Counted from the first letter of the stretch, positions 26,127 to 36,015 are shown. The stretch is DNA of 64,000 nucleotides from UBA940 sp045613745 (GCA_045613745.1 JAZLBP010000010.1:124001-188000); one strand, 5' to 3'. Program-made: numbers and translations. Notes: generated from the letters alone by a model not told the origin.

Positions 26127-26348
26127 ATGTACTGGACATTGGAACTTGCATCGAAATTGGAGGATGCACCCTGGCCCGCAACCAAAGAGGAGCTGATTGA
26201 CTATGCTGAGCGTACCGGCGCTCCCCTCGAAGTAATCGAGAACTTGGAGGAGATCGAGGACGAAGGCGATATCTACGAGAGCATCGAAGACATCTGGCCC
26301 GACTACCCCAGCAAAGACGACTTCCTGTTTAACGAAGAGGAGTATTAG
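26127..26348 (+). CDS. DUF2795 small acidic protein
   Basis: A 73-residue acidic protein of the DUF2795 type: MYWTLELASKLEDAPWPATKEELIDYAERTGAP is the family core, followed by a long run of Glu and Asp. No function is known. The promoter box TACTTTTG (26072-26079) and a strong terminator (26379-26418) show that it is monocistronic and probably well expressed. Confidence 0.85.
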   Translation: MYWTLELASKLEDAPWPATKEELIDYAERTGAPLEVIENLEEIEDEGDIYESIEDIWPDYPSKDDFLFNEEEY

Positions 26349-26378
26349 TAGTTTTTATCAGTCAGCACACTGGTAATC

Positions 26379-26418
26379 AAAAAGAGAAACAAGCACTTGC
26401 TTGTTTCTCTTTTTTTTT
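26379..26418 (+). terminator. Intrinsic terminator after DUF2795 gene
   Basis: AAAAAGAGAAACAAGC pairs with GCTTGTTTCTCTTTTT across ACTT, followed by more T. Confidence 0.92.
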
Positions 26419-26536
26419 GTTGCAGTTGTCTTTTGTGAGGAGTGGGTTGTTTGACAAAAAATCACTATCTTCGTTGTAGCCAACACGAGGCAGAGGCCGC
26501 GCGGAGGATTGGGGATAATTTAAGCAATTTGCAGGT

Positions 26537-26968
26537 ATGACGATAACCAAGGAACTGTTGAAAGAGCTGTATCAAGAGTATAATGCCAAATATTTTGACA
26601 ACCAGTTAGGCAAGTGCGAGTTCTCGTTCTTCTCTAAAAACATAACACACTTAGGGTGGTATTGCGCCAAAGAGGATAAGAAAGGACGAGCAAAAGATAA
26701 AATTTGGATTGGAACATGCATCTATTGGGATGAGGAGATACTCAAACGCATATTGATTCACGAGATGATTCATATGTATGTCCACCGCGTCGAGGGGCAC
26801 AAATACGACGGTCTGTTGGGTCACGGCAGGCGTTTCAGAAGGCAATGCAAGCGCATTAGAGAGCAATACGGCATCGAGACACTGAAACTGCCCAAGGTGG
26901 AGTTCATAAACAAAAAGCACGAGCCCAAATTATGGGAGCGAGTTGTGTTATGGATAATCGATAGATAG
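26537..26968 (+). CDS. SprT-like zinc metalloprotein
   Basis: A 143-residue protein of the SprT/SprT-like (SPRTN core) family. The zinc-binding HEMIH is at 75-79 and a third ligand His lies in LLGHGRRF (H96), as in SprT-like proteases. It lacks the C-terminal zinc ribbon of full SprT proteins, so it is a minimal form. Relatives in eukaryotes cleave DNA-protein crosslinks; the bacterial role is not established. The promoter is atypical but plausible: TTTG then TATCTTCG near 26467. The gene stands alone, with a terminator shared with gcvT downstream. Confidence 0.82.
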   Translation: MTITKELLKELYQEYNAKYFDNQLGKCEFSFFSKNITHLGWYCAKEDKKGRAKDKIWIGTCIYWDEEILKRILIHEMIHMYVHRVEGHKYDGLLGHGRRFRRQCKRIREQYGIETLKLPKVEFINKKHEPKLWERVVLWIIDR

Positions 26969-27014
26969 CCAAGGGAACAACCATCAGGCGATTACCCACG
27001 CCCAAGGCAATAGT

Positions 27015-27050
27015 AAAAAAAAGAGCTTGTCCGAAGTGGACAAGCTCTTT
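27015..27050. terminator. Bidirectional terminator between SprT-like gene and gcvT
   Basis: AAAGAGCTTGTCC pairs with GGACAAGCTCTTT across GAAGT. An A-run on the left serves the minus-strand gcvT and the T-rich right side serves the plus strand. Confidence 0.85.
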
Positions 27051-27101
27051 GTGGTTGGGGCGATGCGGCGTGCACGGCCCCGTATGCCTAATGCAAATTG
27101 G

Positions 27102-28196
27102 TTACACGAAGGGGAATTTAACCACCTCGGCTTTGAGCAGGCGGCCGCGAACAACAACTGCGATCTCGGTGCCTACCTTTGCGTACTCGCTCTTAACGTA
27201 ACCCAAGCCGATACCTACTTTCAGGCAGGGCGACATAGTACCCGAAGTAACGTGGCCGATAACCTCACCTGCGGGGTTAGCCAACTCATACTCGTGGCGA
27301 GGTACACCGCGGTCGATAAGTTTGAAACCTACCAACTTGCGCTCTACGCCGTTAGCTTTTTGTGCTTCGAGGGTTGCGCGGTCGATGAACTCTTTGCCAT
27401 CAACGAATTTGGTAATCCAGCCCAGACCTGCCTCGATAGGCGAAGTGGTGTCATCGATGTCGTTACCATACAAGCAGAAACCTTTCTCCAAACGCAAGGT
27501 GTCGCGAGCACCCAGACCAATGTTTTTCAGGCCGAACTCCTCACCAGCAGCCCACATAGCAGCCCACAGTGCGTCGGCATCCTCGTTAGCTGCGTAAATC
27601 TCGCAACCACCCGAACCGGTGTAACCGGTAGCCGAAAGAATAACATCCAGGCCTGCAACTTTCATCTTGCGGAAAGTGTAGTAAGCCATATCCTCAACGG
27701 GCTCGTCACACATTTTTTGAACGAGTTTCATAGCCAAAGGACCTTGGATTGCCAACTGGCAAATCTCGTCCGAAGCGTTGTAGAGCTCTTTGCCGGGAGT
27801 CAGACCGAAAGCTTCGCCTTGTTTGCAGATGTGAGCCCAGTCTTTGTCGATGTTGGCAGCGTTCACAACCAACAGATAGGTCACGTCGTCAATCTTGTAA
27901 ATCAGAATATCGTCAACAATACCGCCTTGGCCGTTAGGCATACACGAGTATTGTGCTTTGCCGTCGAACAGAGCTGCCACGTTGTTGGTGGTGATGGTTT
28001 GCAGGAAGTCGAGTGCCTTGGGACCTTTAACCCAGATTTCGCCCATGTGGCTCACGTCGAACACGCCCACGCCATTGCGTACGGTCATATGCTCGTCGTT
28101 GATACCGCTGAACTCAATAGGCATATTGTAGCCTGCAAATTCTGCCATCTTGGCACCTGCCTCGATGTGATACTTGGTGAATGGAGTAATTTTCAT
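27102..28196 (-). CDS. gcvT: Aminomethyltransferase (glycine cleavage T-protein)
   Basis: A 364-residue cytoplasmic enzyme that takes the aminomethyl group from the H-protein lipoyl arm, releasing ammonia and giving methylene-tetrahydrofolate. GVGVFDVSHMGEI at the N-terminus, LSATGYTGSGGCEIY with the folate-contacting residues, and the C-terminal PVSGT-like GHVTSGTMSPCLK are typical. Length is normal. The other glycine-cleavage genes are not in the window. It is preceded at 27 bases by an acetyltransferase-like gene on the same strand and probably shares its promoter. Confidence 0.97.
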   Translation of the reverse strand: MKITPFTKYHIEAGAKMAEFAGYNMPIEFSGINDEHMTVRNGVGVFDVSHMGEIWVKGPKALDFLQTITTNNVAALFDGKAQYSCMPNGQGGIVDDILIYKIDDVTYLLVVNAANIDKDWAHICKQGEAFGLTPGKELYNASDEICQLAIQGPLAMKLVQKMCDEPVEDMAYYTFRKMKVAGLDVILSATGYTGSGGCEIYAANEDADALWAAMWAAGEEFGLKNIGLGARDTLRLEKGFCLYGNDIDDTTSPIEAGLGWITKFVDGKEFIDRATLEAQKANGVERKLVGFKLIDRGVPRHEYELANPAGEVIGHVTSGTMSPCLKVGIGLGYVKSEYAKVGTEIAVVVRGRLLKAEVVKFPFV

Positions 28197-28223
28197 TTTT
28201 GTGTAGTTTATTTAGTGTTTATG

Positions 28224-29417
28224 TTAATCCTTTTTGTGGCTCAGTCGGGGGCAGCGGTGGAACTCGCGCGTGCGGTCGAACAGGTAGCGATAGGTAGTGT
28301 GCATCTTGTGGCGCGAGGCACACACATAGCTCTCGACCATTCGCATCATCACGGGGTTGAAATCGCCAATCCACGCCAGCTCCAACGAGCGGTAGTCGCG
28401 CAGGTTGCCCTTGTCAATCTCCTTCTCCATACAGCGGATAAGTCCGCTCTCGACGCCCTTGCCTTGATACTCGGGCAGCACGCCGAAGATGAGTCCAAAG
28501 ATTCGGTCGGCCTTGCCGCGGCGAATATCCCACAGCGTTTGGAGTTTTTGCAGCAATCCGAACTTGCCTTTGTGCTTGCCGATGACTCTGTTCAAATCGG
28601 GGATATTGAAGAAAAATCCGATAGGCTCACTATTGAAGTAAGCGAAGTATATCAAGCGGCAGTCCACAATGGGCGCAAGCGTGCGGAACAGTTTGCGGGC
28701 GTGCTCGGCATCCATCGGTTTGACACCCGGAAAGCGAGCCCAAGCGCGGTTGTAAATGCGGCGAAAATCCTCGGCAGCCTGCACCAGTTCGCGTCGCTCC
28801 AAGTGGCGGAACTCGTAGTCGCCGGCCTCCTCCAATCGGCGCACCTTCTCATATAGAGCCTCGCTGAGTTGTCCGCTCTTGATTTTGCGCGAGTAGGTGT
28901 GTTGGTTGAAGTAGTTCTGCCAGCCGTAGTTCTCGAACAATTCTTGATAGTAGGGCGGGTTGTAGGGGTTGCAGTAGAGCGGTTGAAACTCAAATCCGCT
29001 AACCAAAAGTCCCCACCAGCTATCGCGGTCGCCAAAGTTAATCGGTCCATCCATCGCCTCCATACCCTTGGATGCAAGCCAGTCGCGCGCGGCATCAAAC
29101 AGTGTGTCGGCCAGCGTCTGGTCGTTCACAGCCTCAAAGAAGCCGCAACCGCCCGTAGGTTGCTCCTCGATGGCAGCCTGCTCGCGGTTGTAGAACGCAG
29201 CTATGCGACCCACCACTTCGCCTTGGGCATTGCGAGCAATCCAGCGGATAGCCTCGCCACCACAAAACTTCTCGTTGCGCAGAGGATCGAACACCTTTTC
29301 GATGTCGTCATCCAACGGGCACACCCAGTTTCGGTTGCCTGCGTAGAGCCTTTGCGGCAGTTGCAGGAACTCCCTTCGCTGGCGTGCATCGCGCACCTCT
29401 TCCAAAGTGTAGTTCAT
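28224..29417 (-). CDS. GNAT-fold acyltransferase-like conserved protein
   Basis: A 397-residue protein of a Bacteroidetes family often labelled N-acetyltransferase. The C-terminal part has an acetyl-CoA-loop-like GVLPEYQGKGVESGLI (near residue 315). The N-terminal part contains PINFGDRDSWWGLL and NPYNPPYYQELFENYGWQNYFNQHTY, family hallmarks. The substrate is unknown. The start MNYTLEEV is chosen over the long frame from 29648, because the promoter box TATCTTTG (29450-29443) lies inside that extension. It is the first gene of an operon with gcvT. Confidence 0.75.
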   Translation of the reverse strand: MNYTLEEVRDARQRREFLQLPQRLYAGNRNWVCPLDDDIEKVFDPLRNEKFCGGEAIRWIARNAQGEVVGRIAAFYNREQAAIEEQPTGGCGFFEAVNDQTLADTLFDAARDWLASKGMEAMDGPINFGDRDSWWGLLVSGFEFQPLYCNPYNPPYYQELFENYGWQNYFNQHTYSRKIKSGQLSEALYEKVRRLEEAGDYEFRHLERRELVQAAEDFRRIYNRAWARFPGVKPMDAEHARKLFRTLAPIVDCRLIYFAYFNSEPIGFFFNIPDLNRVIGKHKGKFGLLQKLQTLWDIRRGKADRIFGLIFGVLPEYQGKGVESGLIRCMEKEIDKGNLRDYRSLELAWIGDFNPVMMRMVESYVCASRHKMHTTYRYLFDRTREFHRCPRLSHKKD

Positions 29418-29667
29418 ACAGTGCGATGGTTCATTAAACATCCAAAGATACAAAAACTTTCCGAAAAAGTACCTCTCGCCCACTCTTTTTGTTAATTTAC
29501 TCGGCTGGGAAAGTTTCAAGCGACAGGCCAAAGTTACGATTCGTTTGCATTTGCGACGTTTTGGCGTAAAAATTATTTGAAAAAAGTTACTAAAATGGTA
29601 CAATGTGTGAAATTTTACGTATCTTTGGGAAACAAACCAAGAATACATTTAACCTAAAACATACGTT

Positions 29668-31005
29668 ATGAACGTTAACAATCTGATTGCTGCGCTTGAG
29701 CGCAAGTATCCTACCGAACGTGAATACCTGCAAGCCGTGCGCGAAGTACTGACCACCGTCGAGGAGGTTTACAATCAACACCCTGAGTTCGAGGCTAACA
29801 AAATCGCCGAGAGAATCGTCGAGCCCGACCGCATCTTCACCTTCAAGGTGGTGTGGACCGACGACCGTGGCGAGGTACAAGTGAACACAGGCTACCGCAT
29901 CCAGTTCAACAACGCCATCGGACCCTACAAGGGAGGCTTGCGTTTCCACCCCAGTGTGAATCCCTCAATTCTGAAATTCCTCGGATTTGAGCAAATCTTC
30001 AAAAACGCACTCACCACGCTGCCTATGGGCGGCGCAAAGGGTGGCTCGGACTTCAACCCCAAAGGCAAATCCGACCGCGAGATTATGCGCTTCTGCCAAG
30101 CTTTTATGATTGAGTTGTGGCGCCACATCGGCCCCGAAACCGACGTACCTGCGGGTGATATCGGAGTGGGCGCACGCGAAGTGGGCTATCTGTATGGTAT
30201 GTATCGCAAACTCGCTTTGGAGAACACAGGCGTGTTGACAGGCAAGGGTATGACCTTTGGCGGCTCGCTGATTCGTCCCGAGGCTACGGGCTATGGCGCA
30301 GTCTATTTCTTGTGCCGTATGCTCTCGGAGATGGGCGAGGATATCAAGGATAAGGTTATTGCAATCTCGGGCTTCGGTAACGTGGCTTGGGGTGCAGCCA
30401 AGAAGGCTACCGAGCTCGGAGCAAAGGTTGTGACTATCTCGGGACCCGACGGCTACATCTACGACCCCGAGGGACTCAACGACGAGAAGATTGAATATAT
30501 GCTCGACCTGCGCGCATCGTGCAACGACGTGGTTGCTCCCTATGCCGAGCGTTTCCCCGGAGCAGTGTTTGTGGCAGGCCGCAAACCGTGGGAGGTTAAG
30601 GTTGACATCGCAATGCCTTGTGCAACACAAAACGAGCTGAACGGCGACGACGCCAAGATGTTGGTGGACAACAAAGTTCAAGTTGTGGCCGAGGTATCGA
30701 ATATGGGTTGTACCCCCGAGGCTATCGAGGCCTTCATCGAGGCTCGCATCCCCTATGGTCCCGGCAAGGCTGTGAACGCAGGTGGTGTTGCAACTTCGGG
30801 CTTGGAGATGTCGCAAAACTCGATGAAACTCAGTTGGAGTGCTGCCGAGGTTGACGAGAAGCTGCAAGGCATTATGGCTTCGATTCACCGCGCTTGTATC
30901 GAGTACGGCTCGGAGGCTGACGGCTACATCAACTATATGAAGGGCGCCAACATCGCAGGCTTTATGAAGGTTGCCAAGAGTATGGTTGAGCAGGGTATCA
31001 TCTAA
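29668..31005 (+). CDS. gdhA: NADP-type glutamate dehydrogenase
   Basis: A 445-residue cytoplasmic enzyme assimilating ammonia into 2-oxoglutarate. The substrate-binding segment YKGGLRFHPSVN and the catalytic lysine loop GGAKGGSDFNPKGKS are intact. The Rossmann stretch has ISGFGNVAWGAAKKA. Length and sequence fit the hexameric NADP-preferring (small) class. The promoter TATCTTTG (29620-29627) sits about 40 bases before the ATG. It is monocistronic with a short terminator after it (31029-31063). Confidence 0.97.
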   Translation: MNVNNLIAALERKYPTEREYLQAVREVLTTVEEVYNQHPEFEANKIAERIVEPDRIFTFKVVWTDDRGEVQVNTGYRIQFNNAIGPYKGGLRFHPSVNPSILKFLGFEQIFKNALTTLPMGGAKGGSDFNPKGKSDREIMRFCQAFMIELWRHIGPETDVPAGDIGVGAREVGYLYGMYRKLALENTGVLTGKGMTFGGSLIRPEATGYGAVYFLCRMLSEMGEDIKDKVIAISGFGNVAWGAAKKATELGAKVVTISGPDGYIYDPEGLNDEKIEYMLDLRASCNDVVAPYAERFPGAVFVAGRKPWEVKVDIAMPCATQNELNGDDAKMLVDNKVQVVAEVSNMGCTPEAIEAFIEARIPYGPGKAVNAGGVATSGLEMSQNSMKLSWSAAEVDEKLQGIMASIHRACIEYGSEADGYINYMKGANIAGFMKVAKSMVEQGII

Positions 31006-31028
31006 CCCCTACCCCACACTAATCACAC

Positions 31029-31128
31029 AAGGCTGTCCCAACGGGGCGGCCTTGTTGTTTTTCTACCTCGGGTTGGGTTGGTGCAAGGGCGCATAAAAAA
31101 AGGCTGCCCCGTCGAAAAGGACAGCCCC
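31029..31128. terminator. Converging terminators of gdhA and the barrel gene
   Basis: A plus-strand hairpin (AAGGC...GCCTT, 31029-31053, then T-rich) ends gdhA. A minus-strand hairpin (GGCTGTCC pairing with GGGGCAGCC, 31102-31126, then a T-run read from 31101 down) ends the gene at 31168. Confidence 0.75.
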
Positions 31129-31167
31129 TCGTTATTAAAAAACGTTGGAAAACAAGTAGTTCTCTTT

Positions 31168-32577
31168 TTAGAAGATATAGTTCAGACCGATGTTGGTACC
31201 CATCTTGCCGTCTTGTGCGCGGTTGAAGGGGAAGGCGAACTCGGCCGACAGGATGAAGTTACGGTTCATAACCAGCTTCACGCCAATACCTGCACTCATA
31301 TGGAGAGTCTCCTTCTCGCCAGTGTAGATAAGGTCAACCTCGGCGGGGGTCAGCACTTGTGTGCCATCGAGCGAGCGGCCTGTGGCGCGAATCTGTTTCA
31401 TCGCATCCAGACGGTAGGGCGACACGCAAGCACCCATATCGAAGAAGGGGTTTGTTGCCAAGTACCAGTTTTGTTTGATAAACTTGAACGACACGAGTTT
31501 GAAACGCATCTCGAAGTTAGCCCAAGCGTAGGAGTCACCCACAACGCGGTTGTAGTTCATACCACGCACGGTGTTGATACTACCGATACCATCCGAAACG
31601 ATTTGGCGCAGGTAGAGAGTCGAGATGTTTTGCAGGGTGTAGAAGGGTGCATCACCAGCCAGACGACCTTGGTAAGCCGCGTGGTAGGCAAACACAATCT
31701 TATCTTGCCAAATGGGCACATAGTGGCGGAAGTGAGCCGCGAGTTTCAGATAGTGGTTGCGACGTTGGAAGATGTCGGGCGAGCCATAGGCATAGACCTC
31801 GGTCCAGATACCGCGTGTGGGGTCAGCCTCGTGCTCACGATTGTCGAACACAACGCCCGCTTTCAACTCAATGTGCGAGCCACCACCAGCCTCCTCGGGG
31901 GTAATCAAGCCTGCCTTTTGGTAGAGTTGATAGAGCGAACCTGTACCGATACCTCGGTCAGTGAGGTTTTGGTTACCTACAACATCATATTTGCCGTTAG
32001 GACCAACAAGTTTGTCACCTGTAATGTCCTGCACCTTGTACCACCAATACGACGCACCCGCAGCCCAGCGGAATTTGTCGGTATAGATGTTACCCTGGAA
32101 GTCGGCCAGCACACGCAACATATCGCGACGGATATTGTAGAACGAAGTGCGAGTATCGCGGTTGCTGTTGAAATCCATATTTACGGGCGACGCACTACCA
32201 TTGTAACCGAAGAACGGATACATCGTGCTATTGAGGTAGGTTGCTGCTGCGGTGAGGCGCACTTTGGGGATGAGGTACTTCGAGTCATAGAAGAAGTGAA
32301 GTTTAACCTGACCGCCTGTGCTCCACGACAAATCAACGTTGAATTTGTGCATATAGCCGGGATAGGTCGAGCCATCGCCATAGTAGAAAATCTCGCACAG
32401 CGCGCCCATTTGAAGACCGGTATCGCTATTGTAGCCCACCGAGGGGAACGGAGCAAAGTTCCAACCCGTTTTTACTAAATCCTTTTTGTTTTCGGCAGCT
32501 TGTTGAGTTTCATCAGCCGAAGCGTTGAAGGTGGTGCAAAGAAGTGCCGCCACCAGCAGTGCGTATATCTTTTTCAT
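31168..32577 (-). CDS. Omp85-like outer-membrane barrel protein (D15 type)
   Basis: A 469-residue outer-membrane protein. The signal peptide is MKKIYALLVAALLCTTFNASA. A beta barrel follows with NFAPFPSVGYNSDTGLQMGAL and FDNREHEADPTRGIWTEV, the latter typical of the bacterial surface antigen (D15/BamA C-terminal) domain. It has no POTRA repeats, so it is a barrel-only member, unlike BamA or TamA. It ends with Phe, as expected for BAM-assembled proteins. It shares a strand with the DUF819 gene 14 bases upstream, so the two probably form one transcript. Function unknown. Confidence 0.82.
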   Translation of the reverse strand: MKKIYALLVAALLCTTFNASADETQQAAENKKDLVKTGWNFAPFPSVGYNSDTGLQMGALCEIFYYGDGSTYPGYMHKFNVDLSWSTGGQVKLHFFYDSKYLIPKVRLTAAATYLNSTMYPFFGYNGSASPVNMDFNSNRDTRTSFYNIRRDMLRVLADFQGNIYTDKFRWAAGASYWWYKVQDITGDKLVGPNGKYDVVGNQNLTDRGIGTGSLYQLYQKAGLITPEEAGGGSHIELKAGVVFDNREHEADPTRGIWTEVYAYGSPDIFQRRNHYLKLAAHFRHYVPIWQDKIVFAYHAAYQGRLAGDAPFYTLQNISTLYLRQIVSDGIGSINTVRGMNYNRVVGDSYAWANFEMRFKLVSFKFIKQNWYLATNPFFDMGACVSPYRLDAMKQIRATGRSLDGTQVLTPAEVDLIYTGEKETLHMSAGIGVKLVMNRNFILSAEFAFPFNRAQDGKMGTNIGLNYIF

Positions 32578-32590
32578 AGTGGTAATTCAA

Positions 32591-33778
32591 TTAAAGTCTT
32601 GACAGTAATTCAACCATAAAGAAGCCCAAGTAGTTACCGATAGCATAACCGATAAGACCTGCACTCAGACCTGTTACCAGCGCGCCCTTGTTGCGCATAG
32701 CGGCCGAAATCATAGGCACGAAGGGAGGCGAGTTGATGAACGCCACCGACGAGATAACCATCGAATCGGCATCGACTCTCAACAGACGGCAGAAAATCGC
32801 GTGCAGGAACAGCGACACGAAAATCGTAAAGGCCATAAACATAAATTGGTAGATACCCTCGGCCAAGTTCAGCTCCGACAGGTCGGCCATAGTGGCGATC
32901 GCAAGGCTGAAGATGTAGATGAGGTACATACCCGCGTCGTAGCTGCGGTCGAGTTTGCGGATGGGTTTAATGAACGAGCCCACGATACCCAGAGTGGTTG
33001 CCATCAGAATGAAAATCACCGAGAACCAGCCTTCGGCAGCGGTCAGCACAGCAACACCCGCCGAGATTCCCACAACAATGAGTGTGGCAGCCAGGATTTT
33101 GCCGAGTTGTTTGAATCCCGCTTTCGAGAAGATACCTTTATAGGGGTTTTGTTTGGTGAGTTCGATTTGACGTTGGATCTCGGCTTGGTCTTCGGCCGAG
33201 AGTTCGCCCACGCGTTTCTCGCGATACAGACGGCGGAACAATTTTATACCAACGCTCAACAAGAACACAAAGTATACAAAACAAATAATGATGTCATAGG
33301 AGTTAAGCATAATGTAGGTTGTGTCATCAACGCCCAACATCGCTTGCAGAGCCGCCATATTGAGTGTACCGCCAGTACATTTACCCGCAATCATAGCGCC
33401 CACCTTGTTTGCATCGTGAATCTTGTCGCCCCAAATCAAAAAGCCGCCAACCACTGCCGCACACACCGACACTATGCCGCTCAACAACAGACGGATTTGG
33501 AGTTTAGCCTCGCTGAGTTTGAACGAGCAGCCGAACAGCATCATCGGGATTGCCAAAGGCACCAAAACACTGGGCAGAATCTCTTGGAACTTGATGATTT
33601 CGGTGGGAACAACGGGCAGGTTACCAACGATGATACCGATTGCATAAAGTATCATAATAGGGCCGATTTTGCCGCACAAAGTAACCTTGCGACACAACCA
33701 CAGCACACCCGCAGGAGTCACGCAAAACAACAATGTCAATATAATGTAATTGATAATTGTAAGAATTGTCATAGGCAT
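32591..33778 (-). CDS. DUF819 family membrane protein
   Basis: A 395-residue inner-membrane protein with about ten hydrophobic helices. GKCTGGTLNMAALQAML near residue 133 and the C-terminal FINSPPFVPMISAAMRNKGALVTGLSAGLIGYAIGNYLG-like run are DUF819 hallmarks (only pieces quoted). Related proteins resemble carboxylate or amino-acid permeases, but no substrate is known. Two ATGs (codons 1 and 3) are equally possible. The promoter TACCTTTG (33818-33811) supports expression from here through the barrel gene. Confidence 0.82.
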   Translation of the reverse strand: MPMTILTIINYIILTLLFCVTPAGVLWLCRKVTLCGKIGPIMILYAIGIIVGNLPVVPTEIIKFQEILPSVLVPLAIPMMLFGCSFKLSEAKLQIRLLLSGIVSVCAAVVGGFLIWGDKIHDANKVGAMIAGKCTGGTLNMAALQAMLGVDDTTYIMLNSYDIIICFVYFVFLLSVGIKLFRRLYREKRVGELSAEDQAEIQRQIELTKQNPYKGIFSKAGFKQLGKILAATLIVVGISAGVAVLTAAEGWFSVIFILMATTLGIVGSFIKPIRKLDRSYDAGMYLIYIFSLAIATMADLSELNLAEGIYQFMFMAFTIFVSLFLHAIFCRLLRVDADSMVISSVAFINSPPFVPMISAAMRNKGALVTGLSAGLIGYAIGNYLGFFMVELLSRL

Positions 33779-33985
33779 TTTTAAGTTTTGGTTTATACTC
33801 TACAATGTCACAAAGGTAGTAAAATTCAGCTGTTTCCGACATTTTTGGAGCTATTTCGGCCCTTTTACCCCCACAATTAAGTATTTATACCCATAGTTTC
33901 GGGCGCCTCAAAAACCAAATATTTACTACGCTTCGCACTGAAATCGTATATATTTTCGTACCTTTGTGCCAATAATCACATCCAA

Positions 33986-35788
33986 ATGAGTAACCTCGAC
34001 GAATTCAAAGCACTCGGACTGTCCGACAACATACTCGAAGCAATCGCACGAAAGGGTTTCGAAACACCCTCGGCGATTCAACGACTCACCATCCCCCATC
34101 TGCTCGAAAAGCAGTGTGACATCATTGCACAAGCGCAGACAGGAACCGGCAAAACCGCCGCTTTCGGACTTCCGTTGGTGCAACTGCTGTCGGCAAGACG
34201 CACCGTACCCCAAGCCATTGTGCTTGTACCCACGCGTGAGCTCGCCTTGCAGGTAACCCAAGAGTTGCAGTCGTTCAACACCTCGGAGCTGGCCATCGCA
34301 CCTATCTATGGTGGAGCCTCGATTGAGGAGCAGTTGCGTCGTCTGCGTCGCGGTGTGGACATCGTAGTGGGTACTCCCGGACGTGTATTGGACCACATTC
34401 GACGCACTTCGCTCGACCTGTCGCAAATCTCGCACTTGGTGCTGGACGAGGCCGACGAGATGCTCAATATGGGTTTCATCGAGGACATCGAGTCGATTAT
34501 GAGCGCTATGACCTCACCCCACCGCGTATTGCTGTTCTCGGCCACTATGCCCGAGCGAATTCGCGCCTTGGCCGAAGGTTTTATGCACGACGTGGAGGTG
34601 CTCAAAGTGGAGTCGCAAGCGCTGACAACCGACCTTACAAACCAAATATACTTTGAGGTACGCGAGGGTGACAAACTCGACGCGCTGACCCGAATCATTG
34701 ACGTTGAGCCCGACTTCTACGGCATTGTGTTCAGCCGCACCAAGGTGGGAGTGGACGAAATCACCGCCCGACTCACCGAGCGTGGCTACTCGGCCGAAGG
34801 TCTGCACGGCGACATCTCGCAGAGCGTGCGCGAGAAGATTCTCGGCAAGTTCCGCACACGCACGGTCAACATTCTGGTTGCAACCGACGTGGCAGCGCGA
34901 GGTATCGACATCAGCAACCTGACACACGTCATCAACTACTCGTTGCCGCAAGACAGCGAAAGCTACGTTCACCGCATCGGTCGAACAGGACGTGCAGGTC
35001 AGCAAGGTACGGCCATCACCTTCATCTCGCCCTCGGAGATGCGTCAGTTCGGATTCCTGCGCCGCGACATCAAAGCCGACATCAAACTCGAAACACTGCC
35101 CACACCCGCCGACGTGGTAGCCATCAAGCGCAACAAAATCAAGGAAGACCTCTATCAAATCGTACAGAGCGAGACCTACACCGAGTGCGCGGCAATGGCC
35201 GAGGAGTTGTTGGAGTGCTACTCGCCCGAGGTGGTGTTGAGTGCGCTGTTGCGTCTGGCATTCAACAACGAACTCAGCGAAAGCAACTATCCCGAGATTC
35301 GCTCCATCAACGTCGATCGCAAGGGTAAATCGTGCATCGTGATGGCGATTGGCGCGCGTGACGGATTCGACTGCCGCCGCCTTGTCAAACTGCTCAAACG
35401 CGAGTGCGGATTGGCCGACCCTGAAATCAACCACGTTAAGGTTATGGACGACTACTCGACCGCAACCGTACCCTTTGAGCGCGCACGCGAGGTTGTGCAG
35501 ATGCTCAACGGTCTGTCGGAGGAGGGCCCCATCGCCGAGATTCGCGAGCAGGAGCGCGGTACCAAGCACGGACGCGCACAACGTAACTCACGTCGCATAG
35601 CAAAGTCGCAAGAGCGCAAAGGTGCGAAAGGTGACCGCGAAGCACGTTCGGCCAAAAGCAAACGCGCCGAAGGCAGCCACAGCGCCGAGTACAAAGCGCC
35701 CAAGCCCAAACGCGAGAAACCCGCCAAACCCACAACTCGCAAGCAAAGTCGTCGCGAACAAAAGGAGCAACGTCGTCGCAACAAATAA
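33986..35788 (+). CDS. DEAD-box RNA helicase with DbpA-type RNA-binding domain
   Basis: A 600-residue ATP-dependent RNA helicase. Motifs in order: Q motif (FKALGLSDNILEAI...FETPSAIQ), Walker A AQTGTGKT, PTRELALQV, TPGRVLDH, DEAD, SAT and HRIGRTGRAG. A DbpA-like RNA-binding domain lies at about 430-510 (NVDRKGKSCIVMAIGARDGF). A strongly basic, Lys/Arg/Ala-rich tail closes the protein (about 525-600). This layout fits the DeaD/CsdA group in ribosome assembly and cold adaptation. The -7 box TACCTTTG (33959-33966) is about 20 bases before the ATG. Confidence 0.93.
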   Translation: MSNLDEFKALGLSDNILEAIARKGFETPSAIQRLTIPHLLEKQCDIIAQAQTGTGKTAAFGLPLVQLLSARRTVPQAIVLVPTRELALQVTQELQSFNTSELAIAPIYGGASIEEQLRRLRRGVDIVVGTPGRVLDHIRRTSLDLSQISHLVLDEADEMLNMGFIEDIESIMSAMTSPHRVLLFSATMPERIRALAEGFMHDVEVLKVESQALTTDLTNQIYFEVREGDKLDALTRIIDVEPDFYGIVFSRTKVGVDEITARLTERGYSAEGLHGDISQSVREKILGKFRTRTVNILVATDVAARGIDISNLTHVINYSLPQDSESYVHRIGRTGRAGQQGTAITFISPSEMRQFGFLRRDIKADIKLETLPTPADVVAIKRNKIKEDLYQIVQSETYTECAAMAEELLECYSPEVVLSALLRLAFNNELSESNYPEIRSINVDRKGKSCIVMAIGARDGFDCRRLVKLLKRECGLADPEINHVKVMDDYSTATVPFERAREVVQMLNGLSEEGPIAEIREQERGTKHGRAQRNSRRIAKSQERKGAKGDREARSAKSKRAEGSHSAEYKAPKPKREKPAKPTTRKQSRREQKEQRRRNK

Positions 35789-35838
35789 ACTACAACAAAC
35801 AAATAACTATTTATATTAAACACTAAACAATCTCAATT

Positions 35839-36015
35839 ATGGGAACTATTCTTTACTTGATTGGTCTGGCTTGCGCTATCTGGTGCGTTTATGACCTGTT
35901 CACTACCAAAAAAATCGACATTCTCTGGAAAATCGTCATCTCGGTTGTTCTGTTGAGCACCTCGTGGATTGGCCTTGCAGTTTACTACTTCTTGCTGCGC
36001 GACCGCATTAACTAA
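35839..36015 (+). CDS. Small PLDc_N-like membrane protein
   Basis: A 58-residue protein, beginning MGTILYLIGLACAIWCVYDLF, with two hydrophobic helices (about 3-20 and 30-52) and a short basic end. The pattern, with a charged turn between helices (TTKKIDILWK) and a final aromatic-rich helix, matches small phospholipase-D-nuclease N-terminal-like (PLDc_N) proteins of Bacteroidetes. It starts 50 bases after the helicase and is probably co-transcribed with it. Function unknown. Confidence 0.7.
   Translation: MGTILYLIGLACAIWCVYDLFTTKKIDILWKIVISVVLLSTSWIGLAVYYFLLRDRIN

Noticed and set aside
27027..28856. A 609-residue open frame on the plus strand
   Set aside because: It is wholly antisense to gcvT and the acyltransferase-like gene, which have clear family motifs. 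The frame is open only because of the coding bias of the real genes.
29418..29648. 77-residue N-terminal extension of the acyltransferase-like gene
   Set aside because: The TATCTTTG promoter box lies inside it, and the family N-terminus is MNYTLEEV.
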